Assembly (NCBI GenBank): GCA_019359615.1 | Contig: JAHHHA010000009.1 | Location: 62,001-126,000, forward strand | Length of the DNA stretch: 64,000 nt | Direction of reading: 5' to 3' | Origin: Cyanosarcina radialis HA8281-LM2 | GTDB lineage: Bacteria; Cyanobacteriota; Cyanobacteriia; Cyanobacteriales; CCAP-1448 | Shown: positions 1 through 8,722 of the stretch, piece by piece | Position numbering within the stretch: position 1 is the first letter of the stretch | Layout: each line of letters opens with the position of its first letter | Notes under the pieces: model-generated | Databases searched by the model: none | Seen by the model: only the letters and a program-made list of their open reading frames with translations | What the model was told of the DNA's origin: nothing | Position numbers and translations under genes: made by a program

Positions 1-1632
1 ATTGGTTAATGCGGCAACCCGATCGCTATCTGCTGGATCTAGGCGGATTTTGACTTCGACGACTCTAGCATCGACATCCGCTGCTGGATCTGTACTCAAA
101 GCATCTTTTTTGCCGATTTGCAGTCCCACTTGGCTGACGGTTCCTTGAATTTCGCCTTCAAAGGCATTGCTATCGCTAACAATGGTGGCTTTTTGACCGA
201 CTTTGACTTTGCTAATATCGCTTTCATAAACTTCCGCAGTAACCATCATTCGATCGGTTTGTCCGAGTTCGACAATGCCATCGCTGCCGATGTTTTCGCC
301 AGATTTGGCATGAATTTTCAACACCTGGCCGTTAACTGGCGATCGCACGTATGCTTGTTCGTTTAAGTTGGCTTGGGCTTTTTTTAAGCTGGCAATCGCG
401 CTTTGCACTTTGGCACTAGCCTCGCTGACTTCTGGAGGGTTGGGATTCTCCAGCGATTCTAGCGTTCCTCGCTCGGATTTGACTTGCTCTTGCAGGGTGG
501 CGATGCTGCGATCGCGGTTGGCTTGAGTTTCGTTAATCTGTTGTTCTAAGGTGGCGACAGTTCGATCTAAGTTGGCTTGGGTTTCGTTAATCTGCTCCTG
601 TAAAGTAGTAACGGTGCGATCGCGATTGGCTCGTGCTTCTCTAATTTGCTCTGGCAAAGTAGTCGAGGTTTTACTCAGGTTAGCTCGCACTTCTCTAATT
701 TGCTGTTGTAGGGTAGTTACAGTTTTATCGCGATTCTCTTGGGCTTCTTTGAGTTCCTCTTGAGTGGTTTCTACTGCCAGTCGCTTGCTGTCAAAGGTGG
801 ATGCCGAAACCGCTCCTTGTTCGTATAGTTGCTGATAGCGTCGCCATTCAGTTTCGGCATTCCGCAGTTGAGCCGACAGGCGATTAATCGTTGCTTGCTG
901 AGTTTTTTGTTCTCCCTCTAACTGGGTTGAAAGTCTAGCAATTTCAGCACCTCTAGTCTTCTGTTCCCCTTCTAACTGGGCTGAAAGCTCGGCGATTTTA
1001 GCAGTTTGTGCTTGCTGTTGCCCGCGCAACTCGGCTTTGAGATTAGCAATATTGGCCGTTAGCGCTCTTTGCTGTCCGGCTAAATCGGCGATTAATCGAT
1101 CGACTGTTGCTTGTTGGATCGATCGCTGTCCGCTCAATTCGGCTTGAGAGCCAGCTATCTTGGCCCTTTGAGCCGAAATTTCCCCAACTTCGGCTCCGGC
1201 TCTAACTCTGGTTAGTTCGGCTCGGGCCAGTTTAACTTCTTGTCTGGCTTTTTCTAAATCGGCAGATAGAGTCTGGAAGTTATCCATAATGGCAATTACT
1301 CCATCTTTGCTGATGCGATCGCCTTCTTTTACTAGCAGTTGACCGACTCTAGCACTTTGAAACGCACTGGGACCGGAAATCTTAATTACCTCTCCCTCTG
1401 GTTCCAATCGTCCGATGGCCGAAATTGCCTCCTCCACAGGCGGCGCGACAGTAGGAGTAGCTTGAGGCGTGCTAGCTTGTCTGACTTGGTTAAAAGCGTA
1501 AACAGTTAAACCCGCGATCGCTAAAGTGCCCAGCGCAGCTACCAATATAGGTACTCTAGGAAGACGCTTAGCGCTAGCTTTCCATTTGTCCAGTTTCAGC
1601 AATTGCCGATCCTGTGGCTTGTCTTCTTCCAT
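1..1632 (-). CDS. DevB-like ABC exporter membrane fusion protein (HlyD family), 3' end cut by window
   Basis: Periplasmic adaptor of a DevBCA-type ABC exporter, which links an inner-membrane ABC transporter to a TolC channel. It reads from an ATG at 1632 (MEEDKPQDRQ...) with no stop before base 1. There is a short cytoplasmic tail, one membrane helix (about residues 25-43, VPILVAALGTLAIAG), then a biotinyl-lipoyl half-motif (AIGRLEPEGEVIKIS). A very long alpha-helical hairpin rich in Q, E, A and R follows (about residues 110-400). The second lipoyl half (YVRSPVNGQVLKIHAKSGE) and a beta-barrel segment come next. The helical region includes five near-identical 18-residue repeats (plus-strand bases about 481-770). 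The C-terminus and the expected devC/devA partners lie outside the window. The family call is strong; the substrate is unknown. Confidence 0.85.
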   Translation of the reverse strand, partial: MEEDKPQDRQLLKLDKWKASAKRLPRVPILVAALGTLAIAGLTVYAFNQVRQASTPQATPTVAPPVEEAISAIGRLEPEGEVIKISGPSAFQSARVGQLLVKEGDRISKDGVIAIMDNFQTLSADLEKARQEVKLARAELTRVRAGAEVGEISAQRAKIAGSQAELSGQRSIQQATVDRLIADLAGQQRALTANIANLKAELRGQQQAQTAKIAELSAQLEGEQKTRGAEIARLSTQLEGEQKTQQATINRLSAQLRNAETEWRRYQQLYEQGAVSASTFDSKRLAVETTQEELKEAQENRDKTVTTLQQQIREVRANLSKTSTTLPEQIREARANRDRTVTTLQEQINETQANLDRTVATLEQQINETQANRDRSIATLQEQVKSERGTLESLENPNPPEVSEASAKVQSAIASLKKAQANLNEQAYVRSPVNGQVLKIHAKSGENIGSDGIVELGQTDRMMVTAEVYESDISKVKVGQKATIVSDSNAFEGEIQGTVSQVGLQIGKKDALSTDPAADVDARVVEVKIRLDPADSDRVAALTN

Positions 1633-1793
1633 GATTATGCTTTGGCTAATCGAGCAACTTGGTTGAATGTTCAATAAGAGTACATAATTGAGAAGTTTAA
1701 CTCAAGTCCCAACATTCAATATTCTCATTCTAGCCTTCATTTTTCTTAACATAAGAAGAGGGGAGAATTCTTAACTCCACACCCCATAGTTCT

Positions 1794-1821
1794 GTAGGGG
1801 CGCAATGCATTGCGCCCCTAC
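1794..1821. repeat. 28-bp perfect palindrome
   Basis: A perfect 14+14 inverted repeat (half site GTAGGGGCGCAATG) lies just downstream of pcyA and upstream of the DevB-like gene. A related imperfect copy is at 56430-56457. It could fold on either strand and may help end pcyA transcription, but there is no T tract. It is more likely a dispersed intergenic palindrome. Confidence 0.7.
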
Positions 1822-1849
1822 CCGTGAATTCCCGAACTCCTTTATTCTT

Positions 1850-2587
1850 CTATTCTTCTCGATCGAACAGCACTTTAGTCATGTAATTCTCCGTCCACTC
1901 AGCCCCGAAAGCTTTTTCCAAGACGCGGCGGGTTTTATCGTTTTGTTGCTGTTTGCTGCAATAGTAGTGCTGTCCAGCTAAGACTTGGGCTTGCTGTTCT
2001 GGTAAAACTGGAGAGGCAGCGATCGCTTGCTGGCAGTGAATCTCTAAAAATGACTGCACTCTAGAGAGAAAACTAGCTTCTTCCTCAGCGTTAATCGGAC
2101 GAACGAACAAGCAAAACTCTGAAAAAATATCGGCCCACTTGGGTAATTCGCGGGGTTGAGAAAATGTGACTTGAGGTAGCCTTCTGAGAGCTTGAAAATA
2201 GCTATCCGGTAAAGTCAGGTTGTCGCTGACAGGGGAAAGATCGACAATCGCGGCGCTGATTTGTCCTCGTCCCCCGACTAAATCGGTGCCAAACATCGGT
2301 AGGGCATATTCCGATCGCGGAAACATCACGCAATGGAGAATATCCAGCATTTCCCCCACTTTGGCTAGTTCTAGGTGCAGTTTGCGAAACTGGGGGGTTT
2401 GATAGCATCGATTTTCGATCGCCAGTTTTTCTCCTTCTAATTTTCCTTCTACATATCCCAATTCCGGCGGCAGGTAATAGGGTTCGAGTTGCAGGTACTT
2501 CTGCCAGGTAGATTCAATGCAGTCAGCTAGCTGCCGAATCGTCGGATGTTGTCGCTCGCGCACTGAAGGCTTAGAGGTTACTAGCAT
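1850..2587 (-). CDS. pcyA: Phycocyanobilin:ferredoxin oxidoreductase PcyA
   Basis: Four-electron, ferredoxin-dependent reduction of biliverdin IXalpha to phycocyanobilin, the chromophore of phycobilisomes and cyanobacterial phytochromes. The protein follows the known PcyA sequence almost throughout: [51 protein letters not shown]-like [10 protein letters not shown], and the C-terminal [14 protein letters not shown] block. Residues matching the catalytic Asp105, His88, His74 and Glu76 of the Synechocystis enzyme are all present (in FGTD, LHCV and HLEL). I chose the ATG at 2587, giving 245 residues, the usual family length. An in-frame GTG at 2647 would add 20 residues unlike other PcyA N-termini. 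It is a single gene with its own upstream gap. Confidence 0.95.
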   Translation of the reverse strand: MLVTSKPSVRERQHPTIRQLADCIESTWQKYLQLEPYYLPPELGYVEGKLEGEKLAIENRCYQTPQFRKLHLELAKVGEMLDILHCVMFPRSEYALPMFGTDLVGGRGQISAAIVDLSPVSDNLTLPDSYFQALRRLPQVTFSQPRELPKWADIFSEFCLFVRPINAEEEASFLSRVQSFLEIHCQQAIAASPVLPEQQAQVLAGQHYYCSKQQQNDKTRRVLEKAFGAEWTENYMTKVLFDREE

Positions 2588-2713
2588 TCTTAAACAGGCT
2601 TTAATAGGTTGGCAAAGGCGATTCCTTTCAGGATAGCTTTGCTTCACGCCAATAGACGCACTAAGATTACGATCTCATATTTGGGCGTTGTTCGATCGCC
2701 GAATCTACGCTCT

Positions 2714-4714
2714 TCACGCCGAAACCGCTACGCGAAAACCGAAGTCGTCGTCCCGTTTGTCAGGGTTGTCCCCATAGCGAGCCGCGCTCCGAGAGTCCTC
2801 CGAACCGTCGTACCAAGAACCGCCGCGCAGAACCTTTTGAGTTCGATCGTCATTTTTATTCGTCCGGGCGCTACCATCTGTGGGTGCGCCATTGTAATTT
2901 TCCTGAAAAGTATCTTGACACCACTCCCAGACGTTGCCGTACAGATCGTACAAGCCAAACGCATTCGGTGGGAACTTCCCTACATCTGTAGTTTGCTGGC
3001 GATTTTGACCTTTGGGGGCAGAAGCATAAGTAGAATTACCATTATAGTTGGCTAAATCGCTAGTAATCGTTTCCCCAAAGTAAAACGGAGTGGTAGTTCC
3101 AGCGCGACAGGCATATTCCCATTCTGCTTCGCTAGGTAGTCTATAGGTGCGTCCGGTTTTCTGCGAGAGGCGCTGACAAAATTTAACCGCATCGTTCCAA
3201 GAGACTTGTTCTACAGGTAAATTTGCTCCTTTAAAGCTAGATGGGTTGGTGCCCATAATTGCCTGATACTGTGCCTGAGTGACTTCAAATTTACCCAGAT
3301 AAAAGGATTTGACGGCGACTTGATGCTGCGGACCTTCATTGCTGTCTCTTTCTTCCTCAGTAGTTGGCGAACCCATAGTAAACGTGCCACCTGGAATTGC
3401 CACCATTTCTAAGGTGACTCCATTGCCCAAGTCTTGGGCAAACGATCGCGCTGTTTTCTGAGTAGGGCTGGTAACTTGTCCTTGGGCATTGACTTTAACC
3501 ACCTCAAAACTAAAAGACTTGAGGTTGATGGCAGAGGAAGAGACGGGCGAAGCAGAAGAGACGGGCGAAGCAGAAGAGACGGGCGAAGCAGAAGGGACAA
3601 GGAGAGATGGAGGAGAAGGAGATGACTGGGGTAACGTTCGCTTAACCAGTTCCCAAACCACTACTCCTCCCAGTCCAACTCCAGCCAAAGACAGCAGAGT
3701 CAGAAACTTCCGTCTCGTCGGTGGAGGAGTTATTCCTACTGATGTTGGTGGAACAGAAGGTATAGTTGCTGCTGGTGGCGAAGGAATTGTTGGTATTGAT
3801 GATGTTGGCGGTGATTGGGGCGGCACAGGTTGAGTCGCGGCCCAACTTACAGGCATTGTCGGAGGTAGCGTGGGTGCGGCAATCGGCATCAACGCTTGCA
3901 TTGCGGCAGTAGCGGTTTGATACCTCTGACTGAAGTGGTCCCGCACCATTTTGTCTAACACTTCTGCTAGTTCGTTACTGACTTGGGCATGGTTTCGCCA
4001 GACGATTTCTCCTGTATTTGGATCTTCTTTAAGTTCGTTGGGCATCAATCCCGTTAATGCCTGAATTGCCATCATGCCCACAGCATAAACGTCGCTGGCA
4101 TATTTGGGTTTGCCTCTAGCTTGCTCGCTGGGCATATATCCAGGGGAACCGATAGCCACCGAAACGCTGGTTTGCCCTTGGGAGTTAATCAATAAAGTAC
4201 CGATTTCTTTAACTGCACCAAAGTCAATCAGGACGATCTGGCCATCGGCTTGCCGCCGCATTAGATTTTGGGGCTTAATATCTCGATGGATGACTTGGTG
4301 TTGATGGACTACCGCTAAGACTTCTAAGATGTCTCGCAACAGTTGGATGACGAATTTTTCGCCTTTTGGTTGACCTGGGATAATTTCTTTAGTGAGGTCG
4401 TGCCCGTCGATAAATTCTTGAACTAGATAAAATTCGCCGTTTTCTTCAAAATGGGCAAATAGTTTGGGAATTTGAGTGCTGTGGCTGCCTAGTTGATAGA
4501 GGGTTTGGGCTTCTCTTTCAAATAGGGTTTTGGCGATTGGTAAAACTGCTGGATCGTTGCTTTTGGGTTTGAGGTGTTTGACGACGCAATAGGGTTGTCC
4601 TGGTAAGTCTAGATCTTGTGCTAGATAGGTATCGCCAAAGCCGCCGCTGCCCAATTCTCGAAAAATTCTGTAGTGGTGGCGCAGGGTTTGTCCAATTAGA
4701 GGGTGATGGCTCAT
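2714..4714 (-). CDS. Membrane-anchored Ser/Thr protein kinase with C-terminal FGE-sulfatase-like domain
   Basis: Predicted receptor-like Hanks-type kinase. Kinase domain at residues about 14-275: Gly loop GSGGFG 22-27, Lys46 in VVKH, catalytic HRDIKPQN 143-150, DFG 164-166, and GSPGYMPSEQ in the activation loop. A Pro/Thr-rich juxtamembrane linker follows, then one transmembrane helix (about 338-356) and a SASPVS-repeat spacer. A formylglycine-generating-enzyme/SUMF1-like domain fills about 434-664 (GGTFTMGS, WNDAVKFC, RLPSEAEWEYACRAG, GNVWEWCQDTF, LRGGSWYDG, DFGFRVA). This architecture is common in cyanobacteria. The final RGGSW...GFR segment lacks the paired cysteines that bind copper in true FGE, so the domain is probably a ligand or structural module rather than an enzyme. 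Substrates are unknown. Confidence 0.9.
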   Translation of the reverse strand: MSHHPLIGQTLRHHYRIFRELGSGGFGDTYLAQDLDLPGQPYCVVKHLKPKSNDPAVLPIAKTLFEREAQTLYQLGSHSTQIPKLFAHFEENGEFYLVQEFIDGHDLTKEIIPGQPKGEKFVIQLLRDILEVLAVVHQHQVIHRDIKPQNLMRRQADGQIVLIDFGAVKEIGTLLINSQGQTSVSVAIGSPGYMPSEQARGKPKYASDVYAVGMMAIQALTGLMPNELKEDPNTGEIVWRNHAQVSNELAEVLDKMVRDHFSQRYQTATAAMQALMPIAAPTLPPTMPVSWAATQPVPPQSPPTSSIPTIPSPPAATIPSVPPTSVGITPPPTRRKFLTLLSLAGVGLGGVVVWELVKRTLPQSSPSPPSLLVPSASPVSSASPVSSASPVSSSAINLKSFSFEVVKVNAQGQVTSPTQKTARSFAQDLGNGVTLEMVAIPGGTFTMGSPTTEEERDSNEGPQHQVAVKSFYLGKFEVTQAQYQAIMGTNPSSFKGANLPVEQVSWNDAVKFCQRLSQKTGRTYRLPSEAEWEYACRAGTTTPFYFGETITSDLANYNGNSTYASAPKGQNRQQTTDVGKFPPNAFGLYDLYGNVWEWCQDTFQENYNGAPTDGSARTNKNDDRTQKVLRGGSWYDGSEDSRSAARYGDNPDKRDDDFGFRVAVSA

Positions 4715-4840
4715 TGGAGTTGATGGCGATGAATTGATGTCATCAAGTTAGCATACCAGGAAGGTTGCCCTCACCCCCAGCCCCTCTCCCAAGGGAGAGG
4801 GGAGGCGGAGGCTCCTTCAGGTCAAGACGGTTTTGGAAAC

Positions 4841-4907
4841 CGGATTTGGTATAATTCAACCCGCACAGGCGGGTTTCGTTTGTATAGCTGCGGTTTCAAC
4901 CGCCAGC
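4841..4907. repeat. Intergenic inverted-repeat element
   Basis: Contains CCCGCACAGGCGGGTTT, a short hairpin, followed by TGCGGTTTCAACCGC, a second hairpin. The two-hairpin layout resembles the longer element at 14401-14546 and a degenerate copy near 51160-51225. A separate C-rich palindromic tract (CCCCTCTCCCAAGGGAGAGG) lies just before it at about 4782-4803. There is no coding potential here. Confidence 0.5.
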
Positions 4908-6194
4908 TTAAGGTTTGATATTAGAGTATGCGCCTCTGACGCGAGAACCAACTCCACTTTGCCAAGTTGAATCGTTTGCTGGTTTCCAAGTCAAATTAGC
5001 TTTTAAAACTGCGGGATTCGGCGCACCATTGAAACTAGCGTAAACCCGATTGACATAAACGGGAATAATCTGCACCTGCTGCAACTTGAGGGTTTTTAAA
5101 TCGAATAGCACCCGCCCGATAATATTTGCCGATTGCGGCACCAAAGCGGGATGAATAAAGTTACCCAAACTCTCGAATAATACGCCTTGTTTGCCGCTGG
5201 ACGATCGCACCACTCTCACAGGTTGCCAGCGGTGAGGACCGTGACCGAAAACAATATCGCCGTTGTAATTGCGAATAAAATTCACGCCAATATTTACTAG
5301 TTGCCGCTGCGTTTCGTCAGTCCAACTGTGTATGGCTAAAATTCTAATATCGGCATCAGCATCTCGCAAAGAACGCAAGACCGTTTTCTCATCTTTGATA
5401 CAGGTAACATAAGTACAATCGCCAGCAGCAATGTAAAGGCTAGCAAAAGCCACTTTCACGGGGCGACCTTTAATAGTTAAGGTTCTCACCTGGGCGGTTT
5501 TTTGTTTGCCAACCCCATGCCAGAGCCATTTAGCACCGATTTTTTCAGTTAATTCTTCTAGGTGACGGGCCGATACCGCAGCACCATCGACACCTTTTTC
5601 CCCAGACGGACAATCGCGGGCGTGATTGTTAGCTAGTCCGATGAGATTGAAGCCCCGCTGGTAAGCTTGCACTAAGTTATCGGGGTGGGAAATAAAGGCA
5701 AAAGATTGAGGACCGCGTGCTGCCCAAAACCTCTGACAGCGAAGCCCGACAGTGGTTTCCCAATTGATAAACGATAGATCTCCGCGATAAGACTTGCCAG
5801 TGCGATCGAATCCATCTAGTCGCTGTCCGAAACTGGGGGGTAAAGGTTGTCTGTGGGTATCTGCCATCGCTGCATCCCCCACTCCGCGAATATCTAAAAA
5901 TTCAGCCGTGTTGCCCCCAGCTAGGGGAATGGCTTTTAAAGGATCGCTGGGATTGCTTTGATTCGGTTCCCGACTGAGGCTGACAGCAACTACAGGAGCC
6001 GTCGGTTCTGGAACCGGGGCTACTCTCACAGTAGGAGAGGGAGTAGGAGTAGTTGGTGTTGCTATTGCAGAGGGAGATGGTTTTTGACTCGATCCAAGTT
6101 GCGAACATCCCGTCAGAGAGAGCAGGGGGAGCAGGGGAAGCAGAGGGAGAGATTTATACCAAATATTTATGTAATCGATCTTAGTGTGGTTCAT
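4908..6194 (-). CDS. CapA family lipoprotein (PGA_cap metallophosphatase-like)
   Basis: CapA-family proteins belong to the calcineurin-like metallophosphatase fold and are linked to poly-gamma-glutamate or other capsule assembly. The N-terminus has a Leu-rich signal ending in a lipobox, LSLTGC with Cys30, so a lipoprotein is predicted. A Pro/Thr/Ser-rich spacer follows to about residue 75. The catalytic-like core has DIRGVGDAAM (metal-site Asp), SFINWETTV, LIGLANNHARD (the CapA N-N-H signature), and FGHGPHRWQPV and SLGNFI near the C-terminus. The length of 428 fits the family. It stands alone with its own intergenic gap, so the polymer it serves cannot be deduced. Confidence 0.85.
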   Translation of the reverse strand: MNHTKIDYINIWYKSLPLLPLLPLLSLTGCSQLGSSQKPSPSAIATPTTPTPSPTVRVAPVPEPTAPVVAVSLSREPNQSNPSDPLKAIPLAGGNTAEFLDIRGVGDAAMADTHRQPLPPSFGQRLDGFDRTGKSYRGDLSFINWETTVGLRCQRFWAARGPQSFAFISHPDNLVQAYQRGFNLIGLANNHARDCPSGEKGVDGAAVSARHLEELTEKIGAKWLWHGVGKQKTAQVRTLTIKGRPVKVAFASLYIAAGDCTYVTCIKDEKTVLRSLRDADADIRILAIHSWTDETQRQLVNIGVNFIRNYNGDIVFGHGPHRWQPVRVVRSSSGKQGVLFESLGNFIHPALVPQSANIIGRVLFDLKTLKLQQVQIIPVYVNRVYASFNGAPNPAVLKANLTWKPANDSTWQSGVGSRVRGAYSNIKP

Positions 6195-6318
6195 TCATTT
6201 AGAAAGTAGCGATCGCCTGTTGGCAAGATATCGCGATGATACAGCCGTTTAGGCTCCCATAACCATATCGTCTAGGATACGATCGAGAAGGGAGTTGAAG
6301 ATGCAACCTTAAAAAATC

Positions 6319-7872
6319 ATGCCAATCTCTGCTGAAATGCTATTGCATTTCCAACGCTGCCAGCGACGGGCGTTTCTGGATGTCTGGGGCGATCGCGATC
6401 TCAAAGATCCTCCGAGCGACTTCCAGCGAAAACTCACCGAAGAAAGATTGGCCCATCAGCGATCGATTCTAGCAGAGCAAATCCGCCAAGGCGCACCCGT
6501 ACACCATCAGCCTCAATATCCTTTTAGAGATTGGCAGGCTGGAGTCAAGGCGACGATCGAATTGATGCAGCAGGGAGTCGAGCGGATCGTTCGCGGCGTG
6601 CTGGCGGTGGAGAGGGGAGGGGGAGATGGGGAGATGGGGAGATGGGGAGATGGGGAGATGGGGAAAGAGGAGACGCGGGGAGAATTAGTAACTCCGAACT
6701 CCGAATTCCGAATTCCGAACTCTTACTTGGTGAGTTATCCCGATTTGTTGGTGAAGGAACCAGGGAAGTCAATTTTTGGGGATTGGCTTTATGTGCCGAT
6801 CGATATTCATTTAGGCAAGCGCCCTAAGCCGGAATATCAAATCGTTGCCGCCTATCATGCTTACTTACTGGGATTTTTACAGGGAACTTTACCAGAAAAG
6901 GCTTGGTTGATTCTGCGAGAGAAGGGGGCGTACCGAGTAGAACTAGAGCGATCGCTTCCTCAAATGCAAGCAATTCTAGAAGAATACTTGCAAACCATCG
7001 TTCAACAGCAAGAACCAGAAGTATTTATTTCTCGCCAACTGTGTAGCCTTTGTCCTTGGTTGGGTAGTTGCTATCCCATAGCGAAATCTCAGCAGCACCT
7101 ATCGTTAATTCCTGGCGTTACCCCAAGTCGCTATCAAGTTTTACAGAAGCTAGGGCTGACAACTCTAGAATCTCTGGCTCAAGCCGATCCGTCCTCCCTA
7201 GAACCAGATTTAGAACGCACCGTCGCCGAACAGCTAGTTCGACAAGCAAAATCGATTTGGCAACAGGAACCGATCGCCAAGCCTCATACAGCGTTTGACT
7301 TGGCCCGAATTTTACCGACTGCACCAATAGAACTTTACTTTGATATTGAAGCTCAACCCGATCTCAATCTGGACTATCTATTAGGAGTATTGGTGGTTGA
7401 CAGACAAGCCCAAACCGAAACTTTCTACCCTCTATTAGCAGAACAGCCCGCAGATGAAGCCGCAATCTGGCAGCAGTTTCTAGACCTAGTGGGGACAGAT
7501 CCTGAAGTGCCAATTTTTCATTTTTCCCCTTACGAAGCTGAAACTATCAAACGGTTAGCAAAGCTCTATCGAACGCCAGCCAGCCAAACTAGAGCGCTAC
7601 TATCTCGCTTTGTAGACGTGCATCAACGAATTACCAGTATGGTGACGTTGCCCATAGAAAGTTATTCTCTCAAAGCGATCGCCAGTTGGTTGAATTTTCA
7701 GTGGCGAGATGCCGAAGCCAGTGGCGCTCAATGTATTTGTTGGTACGATGAATGGTTGAGAACGAGCGATCGCTCTCGATTAGATGCGATCGCCCGTTAC
7801 AACGAAGATGATTGTCATGCTACCTATCGGATTAAAGATTGGCTGGCGAACTTTTTGGTTTACGATCGATAA
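6319..7872 (+). CDS. TM0106-type RecB family nuclease with RNase H-like domain
   Basis: A predicted nuclease of the TM0106 RecB family. The N-terminal half carries the PD-(D/E)XK-type elements: DLLVKEPG and DIHLGKRPKPEYQIVAAYHAYLLG. It also has four cysteines placed like a Cas4/AddB iron-sulfur cluster (Cys14, then Cys242, Cys245 and Cys251 in CSLCPWLGSC). A helix-hairpin-helix-like stretch (LIPGVTPSRYQVLQKLGL) follows. The C-terminal half is an RNase H-like exonuclease domain with YFDIEAQPD, HFSPYEAE and YNEDDCHATY. Family function is unproven, probably DNA repair or processing. Residues about 99-135 are an in-frame low-complexity insertion derived from an intergenic repeat, described separately. 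It starts the plus-strand run to about 9.7 kb. Confidence 0.85.
   Translation: MPISAEMLLHFQRCQRRAFLDVWGDRDLKDPPSDFQRKLTEERLAHQRSILAEQIRQGAPVHHQPQYPFRDWQAGVKATIELMQQGVERIVRGVLAVERGGGDGEMGRWGDGEMGKEETRGELVTPNSEFRIPNSYLVSYPDLLVKEPGKSIFGDWLYVPIDIHLGKRPKPEYQIVAAYHAYLLGFLQGTLPEKAWLILREKGAYRVELERSLPQMQAILEEYLQTIVQQQEPEVFISRQLCSLCPWLGSCYPIAKSQQHLSLIPGVTPSRYQVLQKLGLTTLESLAQADPSSLEPDLERTVAEQLVRQAKSIWQQEPIAKPHTAFDLARILPTAPIELYFDIEAQPDLNLDYLLGVLVVDRQAQTETFYPLLAEQPADEAAIWQQFLDLVGTDPEVPIFHFSPYEAETIKRLAKLYRTPASQTRALLSRFVDVHQRITSMVTLPIESYSLKAIASWLNFQWRDAEASGAQCICWYDEWLRTSDRSRLDAIARYNEDDCHATYRIKDWLANFLVYDR
6613..6722 (+). repeat. Intergenic-type tandem repeats inserted in frame in the nuclease gene
   Basis: A block of GGGAGATG-type heptamers (translated as MGRWGDGE repeats) is followed by ACTCCGAATTCCGA-type repeats (NSEFRIPNS). 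Both motifs belong to the intergenic repeat classes of this genome, for example at 52139-52215. The reading frame stays open through about 36 extra residues, between the N-terminal helical part and the nuclease motif DLLVKEPG. Confidence 0.75.
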
Positions 7873-7898
7873 GAGCCACGATTTTTACACCTAACGCC

Positions 7899-8168
7899 AT
7901 GCCTAAATACGTGATGTGGGGCAGCTATTGCGAAGATGTCGAGAACAAACGCGCTCCTTACAGGCAAGCCCATCTCGACGGACTCGCCCAGCAAAAACAA
8001 ACTGGAGTTTTAATTACCATCGGTCCCACTAAGGATTTAACCAAGGTATTTGCAATTTACGATGCCTCAGACGAGGCTACCGTTCGCCAGCTAGTTGAAA
8101 CCGATCCCTACTGGCAAAATCAGATTTGGACTGAGTACGACGTGCGGGAGTGGATACAAGCATTTTGA
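7899..8168 (+). CDS. YciI family protein
   Basis: A small ferredoxin-like-fold protein of 89 residues. The sequence MPKYVMWGSYCEDVENKRAP, with RQAHLDGLAQ and DPYWQNQIW, matches the YciI layout, in which a conserved His lies in the R-x-x-H element and an aspartate in the DP.. element. Biochemical role is not established; some relatives have hydrolase or dehalogenase activity or sit in fusion enzymes. The ATG at 7899 is preferred because an upstream in-frame start at 7839 would overlap the nuclease gene and add residues foreign to the family. It follows the nuclease gene by 26 bases, suggesting co-transcription. Confidence 0.85.
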   Translation: MPKYVMWGSYCEDVENKRAPYRQAHLDGLAQQKQTGVLITIGPTKDLTKVFAIYDASDEATVRQLVETDPYWQNQIWTEYDVREWIQAF

Positions 8169-8170
8169 AG

Positions 8171-8222
8171 GAGTTCAGAAGTTCAGAAGTTTCAGAAGTT
8201 TCAGAAGTTTCAGAAGTGAGAA
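8171..8222. repeat. AGTTCAGA / AGTTTCAGA tandem repeat
   Basis: Five to six imperfect copies of a 7-10 base unit (GAAGTTTCA) fill the gap between the YciI and Nudix genes. The unit is purine-rich, like the other intergenic repeats here. An open frame through it (from 8150) would extend the Nudix protein by 46 low-complexity residues and is not believed. Confidence 0.7.
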
Positions 8223-8287
8223 GTGTAGAGTTGCTAGTTCTCAGTTACTCTCCCTCTCTCCCCCTCTCCCTCTCCTCCATCAATCGC

Positions 8288-8704
8288 ATGAGTGAGACAT
8301 CCTTACCGCATAAAATCATCGGTGTGGCGGCGATTTGGAACGATCGCCAACAAATTTTGATCGACAAGCGGCGCAATGAAGGACTGATGGCTGGCTTGTG
8401 GGAATTTCCTGGAGGCAAACTAGAACCTGGCGAAACAGTGGAAGAGTGCATCCAGCGGGAAATTATGGAAGAGTTGGGAATTGAAATAGCGGTAGGCGAT
8501 CGCTTGACGACGATCGACCATACCTACAGCCATTTTCGCGTCACCCTGATCGTTCATAACTGCTACCATGTCAAAGGCGAACCCATGCCCATTGAGTGCG
8601 CTGAAATCCGTTGGGTAAACTTAGACGAACTCGATCGCTACTCTTTCCCAGAAGCTAACATCGAAATTATTAACATCCTGCGCCAAAGGGAGAGTAATAA
8701 GTAA
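8288..8704 (+). CDS. mutT: Nudix hydrolase, MutT-like (8-oxo-dGTP diphosphatase type)
   Basis: Hydrolyses nucleoside diphosphates linked to another moiety; MutT-type members clean oxidised dGTP from the pool. The Nudix box is complete: GGKLEPGETVEECIQREIMEE followed by LG, with the metal-binding REIMEE glutamates. The N-terminal strand (HKIIGVAAIWNDRQQILIDKRR) and the later tail (AEIRWVNLDELDRYSFPEAN) are characteristic of MutT. I chose the ATG at 8288 because residues before it are encoded by an intergenic repeat. At 138 residues it has normal length. The exact substrate is inferred from the family. Confidence 0.88.
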   Translation: MSETSLPHKIIGVAAIWNDRQQILIDKRRNEGLMAGLWEFPGGKLEPGETVEECIQREIMEELGIEIAVGDRLTTIDHTYSHFRVTLIVHNCYHVKGEPMPIECAEIRWVNLDELDRYSFPEANIEIINILRQRESNK

Positions 8705-8722
8705 TAAGTGAGTAAAGTTAAT

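Noticed and set aside
8150..8287. N-terminal extension of the Nudix gene
   Set aside because: It is encoded by an intergenic repeat and is not part of MutT proteins.
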